Assembly (NCBI GenBank): GCA_027618475.1
Contig: JAQCEJ010000016.1
Span: forward strand, 1 to 64,000
DNA: 64,000 nucleotides
DNA from: Planctomycetota bacterium
Lineage (GTDB): Bacteria > Planctomycetota > Planctomycetia > Planctomycetales > Planctomycetaceae
Reading direction: 5' to 3'
How positions within the stretch are numbered: the stretch's first letter is position 1; each line of letters opens with the position of its first letter. The position numbers were made by a program, and so were the translations under genes. The notes below the pieces were generated by a model, which had not been told where the DNA came from, made no database searches, and saw only the letters and a program-made list of their open reading frames with translations. Below, piece after piece: positions 36,874-46,295 of this stretch.

Positions 36874-37772
36874 CGCAGCGGATGAGACGTCATGAACGTC
36901 TGCAGCGCGTCGATGACTTCCTCAGGGGCGTCTTCGAAAACGTAATGTCCGGCATCGGGAAGCGAGACCGTTTCGGCGTGCGGAAACCGCCGTTGGAACT
37001 CGCGCAGAAAATCGACGGTGAAACACCAGTCTTTTTCTCCCCACACAAACAGCATCGGAGTCTCGTTGAATTTTTCGAGACCCCGTTCGACATCCTCCAG
37101 CGCAGCGTAACTGGGATGCGACGCCGACAGAGGAATATCCTGCACAAATCTCAGCACAGCCTGTCGATTGTTCCATGTATCGTAAGGTGCCACATAACCC
37201 GCTTTTGCAACCTTCGAAAATCGTTCCGGTTTCGCAACGGCCATCCACAACGCACAACGCGAAAATAAGTTGAACCCTCTTACGGCGATCGGGCCGACGA
37301 TCGGCCATTGACAAACCGCAATTCGAAACGGGATTCGGTCTGAACGAAATGCCGCTGTGTTGAGAAGCACAATACGTGAAATGCGATCGTTCAGTCGCGC
37401 GGCGGCTCCCATGCCGATCGCCCCTCCCCAATCGTGGGCGACAAGTGTGATGTTTCGCAAGTCGAGCTTTTCAATCAGTTCGCACAAATTGTCGATGTGT
37501 TGTGCGAGCCGATACTGGTATTCGTGCGGTTTCTCCGATAATCCGCATCCGATGTGATCGGGGACTACAACACGGCACGTTGGCGATAACGCCGAAATCA
37601 GCCGTCGCCAGGCAAAACTCCAAGTCGGATTGCCGTGGACCATCAGCAGCGTTTCGGCGGGAGTTTCGTCGGCGGGAGACTCATCGATGTAATGCATCGT
37701 AGCGCCCCCCACCGCGAGGTGATGGCTTGCGAACGGATATTCCGATTTCCAGATCGGAACCGACTCATCCAT
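36870..37772 (-). CDS. oleB: Alpha/beta hydrolase, OleB-like
   Basis: 300 residues of the haloalkane dehalogenase-like hydrolases. [13 protein letters not shown] supplies the oxyanion/halide site, the nucleophile is the Asp in [12 protein letters not shown], and the catalytic His is in [12 protein letters not shown]. This HDWGG enzyme group includes OleB, which breaks down the beta-lactone made by OleC to give the olefin. The start overlaps the bioF stop by eight bases, so it is the last gene of a minus-strand run. OleC- and OleD-like genes lie 15 kb away. True haloalkane dehalogenase is the alternative. Confidence 0.72.
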   Translation of the reverse strand: MDESVPIWKSEYPFASHHLAVGGATMHYIDESPADETPAETLLMVHGNPTWSFAWRRLISALSPTCRVVVPDHIGCGLSEKPHEYQYRLAQHIDNLCELIEKLDLRNITLVAHDWGGAIGMGAAARLNDRISRIVLLNTAAFRSDRIPFRIAVCQWPIVGPIAVRGFNLFSRCALWMAVAKPERFSKVAKAGYVAPYDTWNNRQAVLRFVQDIPLSASHPSYAALEDVERGLEKFNETPMLFVWGEKDWCFTVDFLREFQRRFPHAETVSLPDAGHYVFEDAPEEVIDALQTFMTSHPLR

Positions 37773-39009
37773 GCGGCACCTCGGCGATCTGATCGAGTTC
37801 TTCGCTTAACGCGGCAGCGAGCCGAGTGATGTCGTCGATCGTATGCGCAGAGCTGAATGAGATTCGCAGCCGCGAGGTCTGCTGCGGAACGGTCGGCGGT
37901 CGAATGGCCGCGATGAGCAGTCCCGCCTCTTTCAGACGCTGTGCAAGCTTTAGAGTTGGTCCCGGTTCTCCAACGTGTACGGGTTGAATCGGCCCGGTTG
38001 CCCCCGATGATAGTCGTGATCTTGTAACTTCATCGCCGGACATCGCCTCTCGCCATGCGGTGACATTGTCGTGCAGTCGCCGGCGACGTTCGGGTTCGTG
38101 CTGAATGATTTGAATTGCGGTGATCGCAGCCGCACACATGAGAGGCGACAAGCTGGTCGAAAACATCTGAGTGCGAGCGTTATTCCACAGCCAGTCGATC
38201 GTCGACTGCGCCCCTACGGCGAAACCTCCCTGTGCTCCGAGGGCCTTACTCATCGTCCCGATGCGAACGGCAATTCGATCTTCGACACCGGCGAGTTCAA
38301 CAACACCCCGACCGTGCGTGCCATACACACCCGTCGCATGCGCTTCATCAACGATGATTTCCGCACCATATCGTTCGGCAAGATCGCACAGATCTTTGAG
38401 CGGTGCGACGTCACCGTCCATGCTGAAAACGCTTTCGGTGACGATCCATTTTCGTGCGGTTGGATTATGACTTCCGTCCGTTGATTTCTTTAATTCCTTT
38501 TGCAGCGACGTCAGATCATCGTGGCGATAAACGCGAAGTCTTGCTCCCGAGAGTCGGCAGCCATCGACGAGACTGGCGTGATTGAAACGGTCGCAGAACA
38601 AGACATCGCTAGAGTCGACCAGCGCGGTGATCGAACCGAGATTGGCGGCGTATCCCGAAGGAAAGACGATCGCTCCCTCTTGCTCTTCGAAAGCGGCAAT
38701 GCATTCTTCGAGATCGCGTTGTGCGGGTCCGCGCCCGATAACGAGTGAACTCGCCGTCGCACCGGCACCACTGCGTTTGAGTTCCTCGGCAACAGCGGCT
38801 GCAATCTGAGGATCGTGGGCGAGATTCAAATAGTCGTTCCCCGCGAAATTTCTCAGCGATACACCCTCTTCGACGACACCACCCGTTCGGTCGGAGAGAA
38901 AGACTCGACGGACTCGCAACAGTTCTTCGCGGGCTGCGATCGCCAGTTGATGTTCGAGCCAGGGGAGCGGTTTGGACATGAGGGATTGTGACGACTCGCA
39001 AAATTTCAT
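37765..39009 (-). CDS. bioF: 8-amino-7-oxononanoate synthase family
   Basis: 414 residues, alpha-oxoamine synthase fold. NFAGNDYLNLAHDP, the FCDRFNHASLVDGCRLSG segment, DEAHATGVYG and the PLP lysine in GTMSKALGAQGG are all present. It joins an acyl-CoA to an amino acid; BioF makes the biotin precursor from pimeloyl-CoA and alanine. The ATG at 39009 overlaps the mqnE stop as ATGA, which supports that start. KBL-like function is an alternative. No other biotin gene is in the window. Confidence 0.87.
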   Translation of the reverse strand: MKFCESSQSLMSKPLPWLEHQLAIAAREELLRVRRVFLSDRTGGVVEEGVSLRNFAGNDYLNLAHDPQIAAAVAEELKRSGAGATASSLVIGRGPAQRDLEECIAAFEEQEGAIVFPSGYAANLGSITALVDSSDVLFCDRFNHASLVDGCRLSGARLRVYRHDDLTSLQKELKKSTDGSHNPTARKWIVTESVFSMDGDVAPLKDLCDLAERYGAEIIVDEAHATGVYGTHGRGVVELAGVEDRIAVRIGTMSKALGAQGGFAVGAQSTIDWLWNNARTQMFSTSLSPLMCAAAITAIQIIQHEPERRRRLHDNVTAWREAMSGDEVTRSRLSSGATGPIQPVHVGEPGPTLKLAQRLKEAGLLIAAIRPPTVPQQTSRLRISFSSAHTIDDITRLAAALSEELDQIAEVPHG

Positions 39010-40178
39010 GGCATCGATACGGCGACGGCATCATGTCGGTCGGACTCGCCAACGCGAATCGGGTCGCCGATTTGCCAATCGACACCATTACGAATCACTT
39101 TTCGATACAACGTGTCGCGTTCGATCGGTACGCGTCCCGCCTCGCGAATAAGATGATGCAGCTGGTCGACCGTCAATCCCTGCGGCGTTTTCGCACCGGC
39201 GTCGTGGTAAATGATTTCGTGAATCACCGTTCCGTCGAGATCGTCGGCTCCGAAGCTGAGTGCAACCTGTGCCGTCTTTTCGCCAAGCATGATCCAATAC
39301 GCTTTGATGTGGTCGATGTTGTCGAGCATCAGCCGCGAAAGGGCAATGACGCGGAGATCGGTCATACCGCTCGGCTTGATGATGTGCGACAGCTTCGTAT
39401 TTTCGGGATGAAACGCCAGCGGAATAAACGTCTGAAAACCACCGGTTTCATCCTGCAGTTCGCGGAGCTTGCAGAGATGATCGACGCGATGTTTTCCCTC
39501 TTCGACGTGGCCATAGAGCATGGTGGCATTGGTTCGTAAACCGAGTGCATGGGCTTCGCGGTGCGTCATCAGCCATTCTTCGGCATCGGCCTTATGCTCA
39601 CAGATTTGCTGCCGCACATCAGGATGAAAAATTTCAGCTCCGCCGCCGGGCATACTGCCGAGGCCCGCTTCGATCATCTGTTCGAGCACCCAGCGCGTCG
39701 GCTTTTTGGTGAGATAACTGAACCAGTTAATTTCGACCGGGGTCCAGGCTTTGATGTGCAGCGCGGGCCAGGTTTCGTGAATGACGCGAATGACATTCAG
39801 GTACCAGTCGAAATCTTTCTGATGGTGGAGTCCGCCAACGACATGAATTTCGGTCGCACCGAGAGATTTCGCTTCGTGGACGCGGTCGCGAATCATCGCA
39901 TCGGTAAACGTGTAAGCCTTTTCGGCTTTTAAGTCGGCCCGAAACGCACAAAACGTACAGCGATATACACAGACATTCGTGGGATTGAGATGAATGTTGG
40001 TGTTGTAATAGGCATAGTTGCCGTTCTTGCGTTCGCGGACGACATTGGCGATCCGTCCGAGCGTAAGCAGGTCAACCTCGTGATCGAGAAACAGTCCGTC
40101 ATCGAACGACAGTCGAGTGCCGGAGTGGACTTTCTCTGTAATTTCGCGTAACCGTTGCTGGTCGTATGAGGCGATCAT
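39006..40178 (-). CDS. mqnE: Aminofutalosine synthase MqnE
   Basis: 390 residues, radical SAM enzyme. The Fe-S motif CxxxCxxC is CVYRCTFC at about residue 72, followed by an AFRAD segment, EIHVVGGLHHQKDFDWY, GLGSMPGGGAEIF and HVEEGKHRVDHL, all of the MqnE/MqnC group; the arrangement fits MqnE, which makes aminofutalosine in the futalosine route to menaquinone. Its stop overlaps the start of bioF. It lies 129 bases downstream of ald on the same strand. Confidence 0.93.
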   Translation of the reverse strand: MIASYDQQRLREITEKVHSGTRLSFDDGLFLDHEVDLLTLGRIANVVRERKNGNYAYYNTNIHLNPTNVCVYRCTFCAFRADLKAEKAYTFTDAMIRDRVHEAKSLGATEIHVVGGLHHQKDFDWYLNVIRVIHETWPALHIKAWTPVEINWFSYLTKKPTRWVLEQMIEAGLGSMPGGGAEIFHPDVRQQICEHKADAEEWLMTHREAHALGLRTNATMLYGHVEEGKHRVDHLCKLRELQDETGGFQTFIPLAFHPENTKLSHIIKPSGMTDLRVIALSRLMLDNIDHIKAYWIMLGEKTAQVALSFGADDLDGTVIHEIIYHDAGAKTPQGLTVDQLHHLIREAGRVPIERDTLYRKVIRNGVDWQIGDPIRVGESDRHDAVAVSMP

Positions 40179-40307
40179 ATCAGGCGTCAGATTTCATAGA
40201 ATGGTCGGTAACTGTTCTTGCCGGACTCCATTGTAGAGTTCGGGCGGCGTATCCGTCAAACGGTTGATTGCCGGCAGAGGTAATCGATATAGACTCCAGT
40301 AAGAAGA

Positions 40308-41417
40308 TCATGACGCAATGAACGGTGTGAATGCCAAACCAAACGTCTCCGCGACGGCCCTGTTCGTGATTTTTCTCTGATGCATGTTCACGGCGTCGAT
40401 CAGACCGGGATATTTCTCGAATGCACCGTCGAGCCCCCGATCGGCAAGTTGCAAAGCATACGGTAACGTGACGTTGCAAAGAGCATAGGTGCTGGTTCGG
40501 CCGACGGCACCCGGCATGTTGGTCACGCAGTAATGAACGACGCCGTCGACGATGTAGGTCGGTTTCGAGTGTGTCGTCGGCTGTGACGTTTCGAGACATC
40601 CCCCCTGATCGATCGCGACGTCAATGACAACGCTGCCGGGTTTCATCACTTGAAGATCTTTTCGCGAAACCAGCTTCGGAGCGCGAGCCCCGGGAATAAG
40701 CACGCCGCCGATCACAAGATCGGCGAGTATCAGCTGATCGCGAATATTGTGGCGATCGCTGTACATTGTGTTGACGTTGGCCGGCATGATGTCCTGCAGA
40801 TACCGCAAGCGATCGACGTTGATGTCGAGAATCACGACGTCGGCCTTGAAACCGGCGGCGATTTGCGCCGCATTTTTGCCGACGACACCTCCACCGAGAA
40901 TGACAATGTGTGCCGGGGGAACGCCGGGAACGCCGCCAAGCAATATTCCCCGTCCTTCCTGGGGACGTTCGAGGAATTTGGCCCCTTCCTGAACGCTCAT
41001 GCGGCCGGCGACTTCGCTCATCGGTGTCAGACAGGGAAGATCTCCTTTGGGCCCTTTCAGAGTTTCGTATGCAATAGCGGTCACACCGGTTGCGAGTACA
41101 TGCCTGGTCAGCTCTTCGTCCGCCGCGAAATGAAAATAGGTGAAGACGAGTTGCCCTTCGCGAAGCATCGGCCATTCACCGGCCTGAGGTTCTTTAACCT
41201 TGATTATCAGATCGGCCTGTTCGTAGATATCTTTGGCCGAAGGGACGATTTCGGCACCATTCTCGCGGTACATGTCGTCGCTGATTCCGCAGCCACAACC
41301 GGCACCTTGCTGCACGAGCACACGGTGCCCGTGGTGAGTGAGTTCTTCCGCGCCGACCGGGATGAGCCCGACGCGATATTCATCCTGTTTGATTTCGCTG
41401 GGGACGCCGACGATCAT
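40308..41417 (-). CDS. ald: Alanine dehydrogenase
   Basis: 369 residues, the family's usual length. It interconverts alanine and pyruvate with NAD. VGVPSEIKQDEYRVGLIP at the N-terminus, the ADLIIKVKEPQ loop, LTPMSEVAGRMSVQEGA and the nucleotide fold VILGGGVVGKNAAQIAAGFKAD with the VDVAIDQGG segment (here VIDVAIDQGG) are complete. AGGAGTT lies seven bases before the ATG. It is between hemH and mqnE in the same-strand run. Confidence 0.96.
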   Translation of the reverse strand: MIVGVPSEIKQDEYRVGLIPVGAEELTHHGHRVLVQQGAGCGCGISDDMYRENGAEIVPSAKDIYEQADLIIKVKEPQAGEWPMLREGQLVFTYFHFAADEELTRHVLATGVTAIAYETLKGPKGDLPCLTPMSEVAGRMSVQEGAKFLERPQEGRGILLGGVPGVPPAHIVILGGGVVGKNAAQIAAGFKADVVILDINVDRLRYLQDIMPANVNTMYSDRHNIRDQLILADLVIGGVLIPGARAPKLVSRKDLQVMKPGSVVIDVAIDQGGCLETSQPTTHSKPTYIVDGVVHYCVTNMPGAVGRTSTYALCNVTLPYALQLADRGLDGAFEKYPGLIDAVNMHQRKITNRAVAETFGLAFTPFIAS

Positions 41418-41451
41418 GAATAACTCCTGATTTCACAGGTCTCGGTGACGT

Positions 41452-42498
41452 TCAAGTTACATTCGATTCATCGGATGCCATTGGACGACGACGCGGCGCC
41501 GGACAACAATCGACCGGACAGGTATCGTGAGAAGGACCAAAATGGCCAATACTTCGTTTAGGGCGTTGCGGGTCGAGTCGTTCCTCGATCAATTCTCTTA
41601 ACATCGACACAAATTGGGGATGAGTTCCCACAGTGCCGGCACGAACCATCGTCATTCCAAGTTCATCGGCGCGCAATCGGGCTTCTTCATCGAGATCGAA
41701 TAAGACTTCCATATGATCTGAAAGAAAGCCGATCGGCATGATAATCACATGTTTTTTTCCGAGCCGTGCGTCTGTCTGCAGCGCATCGAGGATATCGGGT
41801 TCGAGCCACGGATCGTCCGGCCGGCCGCTACGACTTTGATACACAAGAGACCATCGATCTGCCGAAAGACCGGCTTTTTCGGCGACAAGTCGCGAGGTCT
41901 CGGTCAATTGCTGCACGTATTGCGAAGAATCGGCCATGCTCAACGGGATACTGTGCGCGGTAAACAGAATTCGAAAGTCGGCTCTTGCCGCCGCAGGAAG
42001 CTGCTCAATCGCCTGTTGCACGCGGTCGTAATTGGCGTCGATAAACAAGGGATGATTGTAAAACGATCGCAATTTATCGACGGAAGGGGATCCCGCTCCC
42101 ACCACGCTCTGAGCCCGCATCACATCTTCACGATATTGCCGACACCCCGAATACGAACTATAGGCCGAGAGAACCAGACCTATGGAATGTTCGATGTGCT
42201 GATCTTTCATTTCGCGAATAGTGTCGGTCAGCATCGGATTCCAGTTCCGATTGCCCCAGAAAATCGGCAGATCGATGCCGTGTCGATCGAGTTCCTCTCT
42301 CAGCGCAGCAATCAGATCGCGGGCCTGCTGGTTGATCGGGCTCACACCGTCGAAATGATAGTAATGTTCGGCGACTTCGAGTAAACGCTCGCGGGGAACC
42401 GCCCGGCCACTGACGACGTTTTCCAGAAATGGAATCACATCATCGCGGCACTCGGGGCCGCCGAAACCGATCACAAGTAGGGCATCGTATGAAGTCAT
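41452..42498 (-). CDS. hemH: Ferrochelatase (iron-sulfur type, CpfC/HemH)
   Basis: 348 residues from the ATG at 42498; the track's GTG is two codons earlier. It inserts iron into a porphyrin. LLVIGFGGPECRDDVIPFL, the FTAHSIPLSM segment with the catalytic His, and PIGFLSDHMEVLFDLDEEA with the acidic helix are present. SYSGCRQYRED and the C-terminal CPVDCCPAP provide the Cys ligands of a [2Fe-2S] cluster, as in actinobacterial and some other ferrochelatases. Coproporphyrin ferrochelatase is possible; the substrate cannot be decided from the sequence. Confidence 0.93.
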   Translation of the reverse strand: MTSYDALLVIGFGGPECRDDVIPFLENVVSGRAVPRERLLEVAEHYYHFDGVSPINQQARDLIAALREELDRHGIDLPIFWGNRNWNPMLTDTIREMKDQHIEHSIGLVLSAYSSYSGCRQYREDVMRAQSVVGAGSPSVDKLRSFYNHPLFIDANYDRVQQAIEQLPAAARADFRILFTAHSIPLSMADSSQYVQQLTETSRLVAEKAGLSADRWSLVYQSRSGRPDDPWLEPDILDALQTDARLGKKHVIIMPIGFLSDHMEVLFDLDEEARLRADELGMTMVRAGTVGTHPQFVSMLRELIEERLDPQRPKRSIGHFGPSHDTCPVDCCPAPRRRPMASDESNVT

Positions 42499-42580
42499 AA
42501 GCACGAAAGATCAAAGGCGTTGAGGAAGTGATGTCGTTGATCTGAGAGGACGCGTTCAGCAACGGGTTAAGCAGGCCAAC

Positions 42581-42605
42581 AAAAAGCCCCGTTCGAGAGT
42601 GGGGC
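42581..42605 (-). terminator. Minus-strand terminator or attenuator before hemH
   Basis: On the minus strand GCCCC, a ten-base loop, GGGGC and TTTTT form a short GC-rich terminator. It lies 80 bases upstream of the hemH start, with no minus-strand gene before it. It could be an attenuator in the hemH leader or end a small RNA from the 42606-42880 interval. Confidence 0.55.
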
Positions 42606-42883
42606 AATGTATTCTTTACAAGCGTTAACGGTTAAGAATGTCAATTTTTACAATCCCCGCTTGACCGTTTTCAGAGAATCGTGAAAATACGCATCGATAG
42701 ATACATTGTTGTCGGATGATCGCGATCGTCAACCCGCCCATTCGACGGCAGACCCATACTTTGTGCGATGCTTTCCTGTCGATATTGAATGTTCGAGGTT
42801 TGACATTGAACATTCGGGCAGAACATCTTTGCAGAGATTACTCGATCTGGTGCTGATTGCACCAGCGTGGAGGGATTGAGTTT
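42606..42883. other. hemH-murE divergent intergenic region
   Basis: About 280 bases with no credible ORF (42625-42813 minus in the track is arginine-rich with no domain). It should hold both the hemH and murE promoters. The dyad at 42787 is listed separately. Confidence 0.45.
42787..42815 (+). promoter_or_regulatory. Inverted repeat over candidate murE -35
   Basis: GAATGTTC (42787) and GAACATTC (42808) are a perfect eight-base inverted pair 13 bases apart. TTGACA (42800-42805), a consensus -35, lies between the arms, so binding there would affect a promoter directed to murE. The matching -10 is weak. No named regulator's site recognised. Confidence 0.4.
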
Positions 42884-44425
42884 ATGGCCGATGTCATGAC
42901 GACATCCGTTTCGCATTATCGTCGACCTGATACTTTTGCCATCAGTCTTCGCCGACTTCTTCCCGGGGCCAGTTTCGTCGGCTGTGCGGATGTCACCGTC
43001 GTCGATGCCACCGAAAAGAGCTACGATTGTCAGCCGGGAAGTCTGTTCGCAGTCGTTCCCGGGTCGAATGTCGACGGATCGCGATTTGTCGGAGACGCTT
43101 TGCAGCGTGGAGCCTCAGCCCTTCTGGTCTCGCGTCCGATCGCGGGGGCAACGGTTCCGCAATGCGTGGTTCGAAATGTCCGTCGGGCCTATGCCGAATT
43201 GTGTTCGGCCCTGGTCGGTCAACCCTTTCGCCGACTGGGGATGATCGGCGTAACGGGAACGAATGGAAAGACGACGACCACTTGGTTAATTCGATCGATC
43301 CTGCAAGCCGCGGCTAAGAAGACGGGACTGCTGGGTACTGTCGAATATCACGATGGCGACACTTCGTCGAATTCGGCGCTGACGACCCCCGATTCGCGTT
43401 CGTTAAACCGCTGGCTGGCCCGGATGATTTCTTGCCGCGCCACGCATGCCGCGCTGGAAGTTTCAAGTCACGCGCTCGATCAGGACCGCGTGGCGGGGAT
43501 TCAATTCGATGCCGGCGTCCTGACGAATATCACACCCGATCACCTCGATTATCATCGCCATTTCGAAAGTTATATTTCCACCAAGGCCCGCATCATGTCG
43601 CTGTTGAAAGCGAGCGGGAGAATGGTGCTGAACGCCGACGATCGTCCGAGTGCCGAACTGATTTCCCGCGTCCCTACAGACAAAATGTGTGTGACTTATG
43701 GAATCGATGCCCCGGCGGATGTCACAGCGAAAATCGTACAAGAAAAGACAGATGGCAGTCGATTTGTTCTGCGAATGCGAGGCGAAGAGATCGAAGTCTT
43801 CACGTCGCTGATGGGACGACACAACATTTCGAACTGCCTGGCTGCCGCCGCAGCGGTGGCTCAGTTTAATCTTCCGCTCGAAAAAATCGCTGAGGGAATC
43901 GAACATCTGACTGAGGTTCCCGGCCGGTTGCAGCGAATCGAGATGGGACAACCTTTTGAAGTCTTCGTCGATTACGCCCATACCGAGGATGCGTTAAGCC
44001 GAATTCTGTCGGCATTGAAACCGCTCACAGCAGGCCGACTGATTTGCGTGTTCGGAGCCGGTGGAGACCGTGACAAATCCAAGCGTCCTCTGATGGGACG
44101 AGCCGCCGCGAAATTTGCCGATCTGGCGGTCATCACCAGCGACAATCCTCGAACGGAATCTCCTCAGTCGATTATCGACCAGATTCTCCCGGGGTTTGCC
44201 GAGAGCTCCTGTCAAACACACATTGAAATCGATCGCGAACAGGCCATCTCTGTTGCTCTGAAACAAGCCGTCGCAGGAGATTGCGTCGTGATCGCTGGCA
44301 AGGGTCATGAAACCGAACAGATTTTGGGAACGACTCGAAACCCCTTCGACGACCGCGAAATCGTCAGAACATGCCTTGCTCCTCTCTATTCGCCCGTGGG
44401 CACATCGGCGGCAAACTCGGATTAA
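42884..44425 (+). CDS. murE: UDP-MurNAc-tripeptide synthetase (DAP-adding)
   Basis: 513 residues from the ATG at 42884; GGAGGG lies 11 bases upstream, and the track's TTG start is rejected. MurE adds the third residue to the peptidoglycan stem. The ATP loop is VTGTNGKTTTTW, the central domain has TPDSRSLNRWL and NITPDHLDYH, and the C-terminal DNPRTES motif marks meso-diaminopimelate specificity (Lys enzymes lack DNPR). This is direct support for a DAP peptidoglycan. murF follows after 96 bases. Confidence 0.96.
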   Translation: MADVMTTSVSHYRRPDTFAISLRRLLPGASFVGCADVTVVDATEKSYDCQPGSLFAVVPGSNVDGSRFVGDALQRGASALLVSRPIAGATVPQCVVRNVRRAYAELCSALVGQPFRRLGMIGVTGTNGKTTTTWLIRSILQAAAKKTGLLGTVEYHDGDTSSNSALTTPDSRSLNRWLARMISCRATHAALEVSSHALDQDRVAGIQFDAGVLTNITPDHLDYHRHFESYISTKARIMSLLKASGRMVLNADDRPSAELISRVPTDKMCVTYGIDAPADVTAKIVQEKTDGSRFVLRMRGEEIEVFTSLMGRHNISNCLAAAAAVAQFNLPLEKIAEGIEHLTEVPGRLQRIEMGQPFEVFVDYAHTEDALSRILSALKPLTAGRLICVFGAGGDRDKSKRPLMGRAAAKFADLAVITSDNPRTESPQSIIDQILPGFAESSCQTHIEIDREQAISVALKQAVAGDCVVIAGKGHETEQILGTTRNPFDDREIVRTCLAPLYSPVGTSAANSD

Positions 44426-44521
44426 CGAACACTCTTTCATTCGACCGCAACGTCTATCCCGGCGAATTGCCGGATACCCGCGTTCGATGCTTCGATTCGA
44501 ATTTTCGGAATACACCAGGAC

Positions 44522-45937
44522 ATGGATCGTCTCGACGGTTCGAACCTGATCGCGGCAGTCGGCGGCGCACCACAGTGTCTGCCGCATTCGACGTTTGACG
44601 TAACGAGAATCAGCATTGATTCTCGAACTCTTCAGCCGGGCGACCTGTTTTGGGCGATTCGAGGCGAGTCTTTCGACGGCCACGATTATATTAATCAGGC
44701 GGTTGACCGCGGCGCATCGGCCTGTGTCATTCGTCACGACCGAGGGGGACAATATTCCGGACCGGCGATTCTCGTGGACGACACACAACAAGCCTTGTGG
44801 GATTTAGCGACGTGGTATCGCCGACAGCACGATGCGTTAGTCGTGGGCGTTACGGGCAGCTTTGGCAAGACCACGTCTCGCGAAATGATATACGCGGCAC
44901 TTCAGTCCGAACATGCGGGAATGCGGACGGTAGGGAACTTAAACAATCACATCGGTTTGCCACTCAGTCTGCTCGAAATCGAATCGCAACACGATTTCGC
45001 CGTACTTGAAATGGGGGCCTCGCGTGTCGGTGAGATTGCCGATCTCGCACACATCGCTCGTCCCGAGGTCGGCGTGATTACCGGGATCGGCCCGGCGCAT
45101 CTCTCGGGATTTGGAAGTCTCGATGGAGTCATTCGCGGAAAGGGAGAGTTGCTCGAGCATTTGCCACCCTCCGGATTTGCCGTGTTGCCGGGCGACGATC
45201 CCAACATTCGGCGTATGGCCGAACGGGCGACGTGCCCTGTCATTTTCGTGGGAACAGGTCCGGACAACGATCTCCGTGCGGAAGAGGTCACATGGAATCT
45301 GACCGCGTTAACATTTCGAGTGGACCAGACGACGTTTCAGATTCCGGTACTCGGACGGCATTTTCTGACACCAGCGTTGCTCGCCGTGGCCGTGGGTCGA
45401 GAAATCGGAACCGAACTCGACGTTCTGGCCGACGGCTTGCGAACGTTTCAACCGATTTCCGGCCGTTGCCAACCGCAACGCATCGGAAAATGGACGGTCA
45501 TTCACGATGCGTACAATGCGAATCCTCATTCGATGGCGGCGGCATGTCGCCTCCTTGCCGAATGGCCCGGTTCTCATCGTCGAATTTTAATTCTCGGCGA
45601 CATGCTGGAGCTGGGCGAAGAGAGTTCCCGTTATCACGTGGAGATAGGACAGGCAGCCGCTCATGCCGGAATCGACCGCCTGATCGTCTGCGGAGATTTC
45701 AGCCGTGACGTCATTCGTGGTGCGCTGGCGGCGGGGATGAGTCCTCATCGGATATCGTCGGCGGACGACTGGAACGTCACCATGACGATTCTCGACTGCT
45801 GGCTTGAGCCTGAAGACGTGCTGCTGATCAAAGGCTCGCGCGGGATGCAGATGGAACGGGTCATCGACTGGTTGAATCGTAAAAACGCCAACGATCCGGT
45901 CGATCCGCGTCTGGACCATCGTCGGAAATCCGCGTAA
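44522..45937 (+). CDS. murF: UDP-MurNAc-pentapeptide synthetase
   Basis: 471 residues. It adds D-Ala-D-Ala to UDP-MurNAc-tripeptide. The ISIDSRTLQPGDLFWAIRGE start, the Walker loop GVTGSFGKTTSREM, the NHIGLPLSLLEI and DAYNANPHSM segments, and the LGDMLELGEESSRYH C-terminal motif are all typical. It is the second gene of the mur group and is separated from mraY by a 515-base gap with a structured RNA. Confidence 0.96.
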   Translation: MDRLDGSNLIAAVGGAPQCLPHSTFDVTRISIDSRTLQPGDLFWAIRGESFDGHDYINQAVDRGASACVIRHDRGGQYSGPAILVDDTQQALWDLATWYRRQHDALVVGVTGSFGKTTSREMIYAALQSEHAGMRTVGNLNNHIGLPLSLLEIESQHDFAVLEMGASRVGEIADLAHIARPEVGVITGIGPAHLSGFGSLDGVIRGKGELLEHLPPSGFAVLPGDDPNIRRMAERATCPVIFVGTGPDNDLRAEEVTWNLTALTFRVDQTTFQIPVLGRHFLTPALLAVAVGREIGTELDVLADGLRTFQPISGRCQPQRIGKWTVIHDAYNANPHSMAAACRLLAEWPGSHRRILILGDMLELGEESSRYHVEIGQAAAHAGIDRLIVCGDFSRDVIRGALAAGMSPHRISSADDWNVTMTILDCWLEPEDVLLIKGSRGMQMERVIDWLNRKNANDPVDPRLDHRRKSA

Positions 45938-46158
45938 TCCATTGCATTTACGGTTCAATTATTGATTCGGACGAAATACTCGGAAAAGTTTACAATGGCC
46001 ACCACAAACTTTCAAAGTTGCACTGTTCAGACCGGGGACTTCGAATTATAAATCCCCCCGCCAGCACATTCACATCAAGTCTGCAGCGACACTTCTGTCG
46101 CATATCAATCCAACACTATCGATATTTTCAATTTCAGTAGACATAACCGTCTTACTTA
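45938..46158. other. Gap between murF and the structured RNA
   Basis: About 220 bases, AT-richer than the genes around it, with no ORF. It should contain the end of the murF mRNA and the promoter of the RNA. Confidence 0.4.
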
Positions 46159-46288
46159 AGGTTCCGCTACGTGCGTAGGGTTTGCGGGGATCTGAAGCAC
46201 TGTCCGGTTTACCGGGTGGAAGCACGACAGGCATTGGAAACAGTGATTAATGGGTCGATCACTCCAATCGCCGCTTCGTAGTGGAACC
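46159..46288 (+). ncRNA. Structured RNA, unidentified
   Basis: AGGTTCCGCTACG at 46159 and CGTAGTGGAACCT near 46277 pair over 13 bp and close the whole element. Inside are the hairpin CCGG-TTTA-CCGG within a CTGTC...GACAG pair, and a long arm ATTGG...AGTGAT/ATCACT...CCAAT; GCGG and CCGC extend the base. The whole is about 130 bases, followed directly by a terminator. The rod-like form with internal bulges recalls 6S RNA, but the consensus was not verified; an SRP RNA is rejected because the GGAAG/AGCAG domain is absent. Confidence 0.6.
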
Positions 46289-46295
46289 TCTTTTC

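Noticed and set aside
42625-42813. 62-codon minus ORF upstream of hemH
   Set aside because: Arg- and Ile-rich, no ribosome site, overlaps the promoter region of murE; non-coding is simpler.
46159-46288. SRP RNA for the structured RNA
   Set aside because: The conserved GGAAG / AGCAG apical domain is absent.
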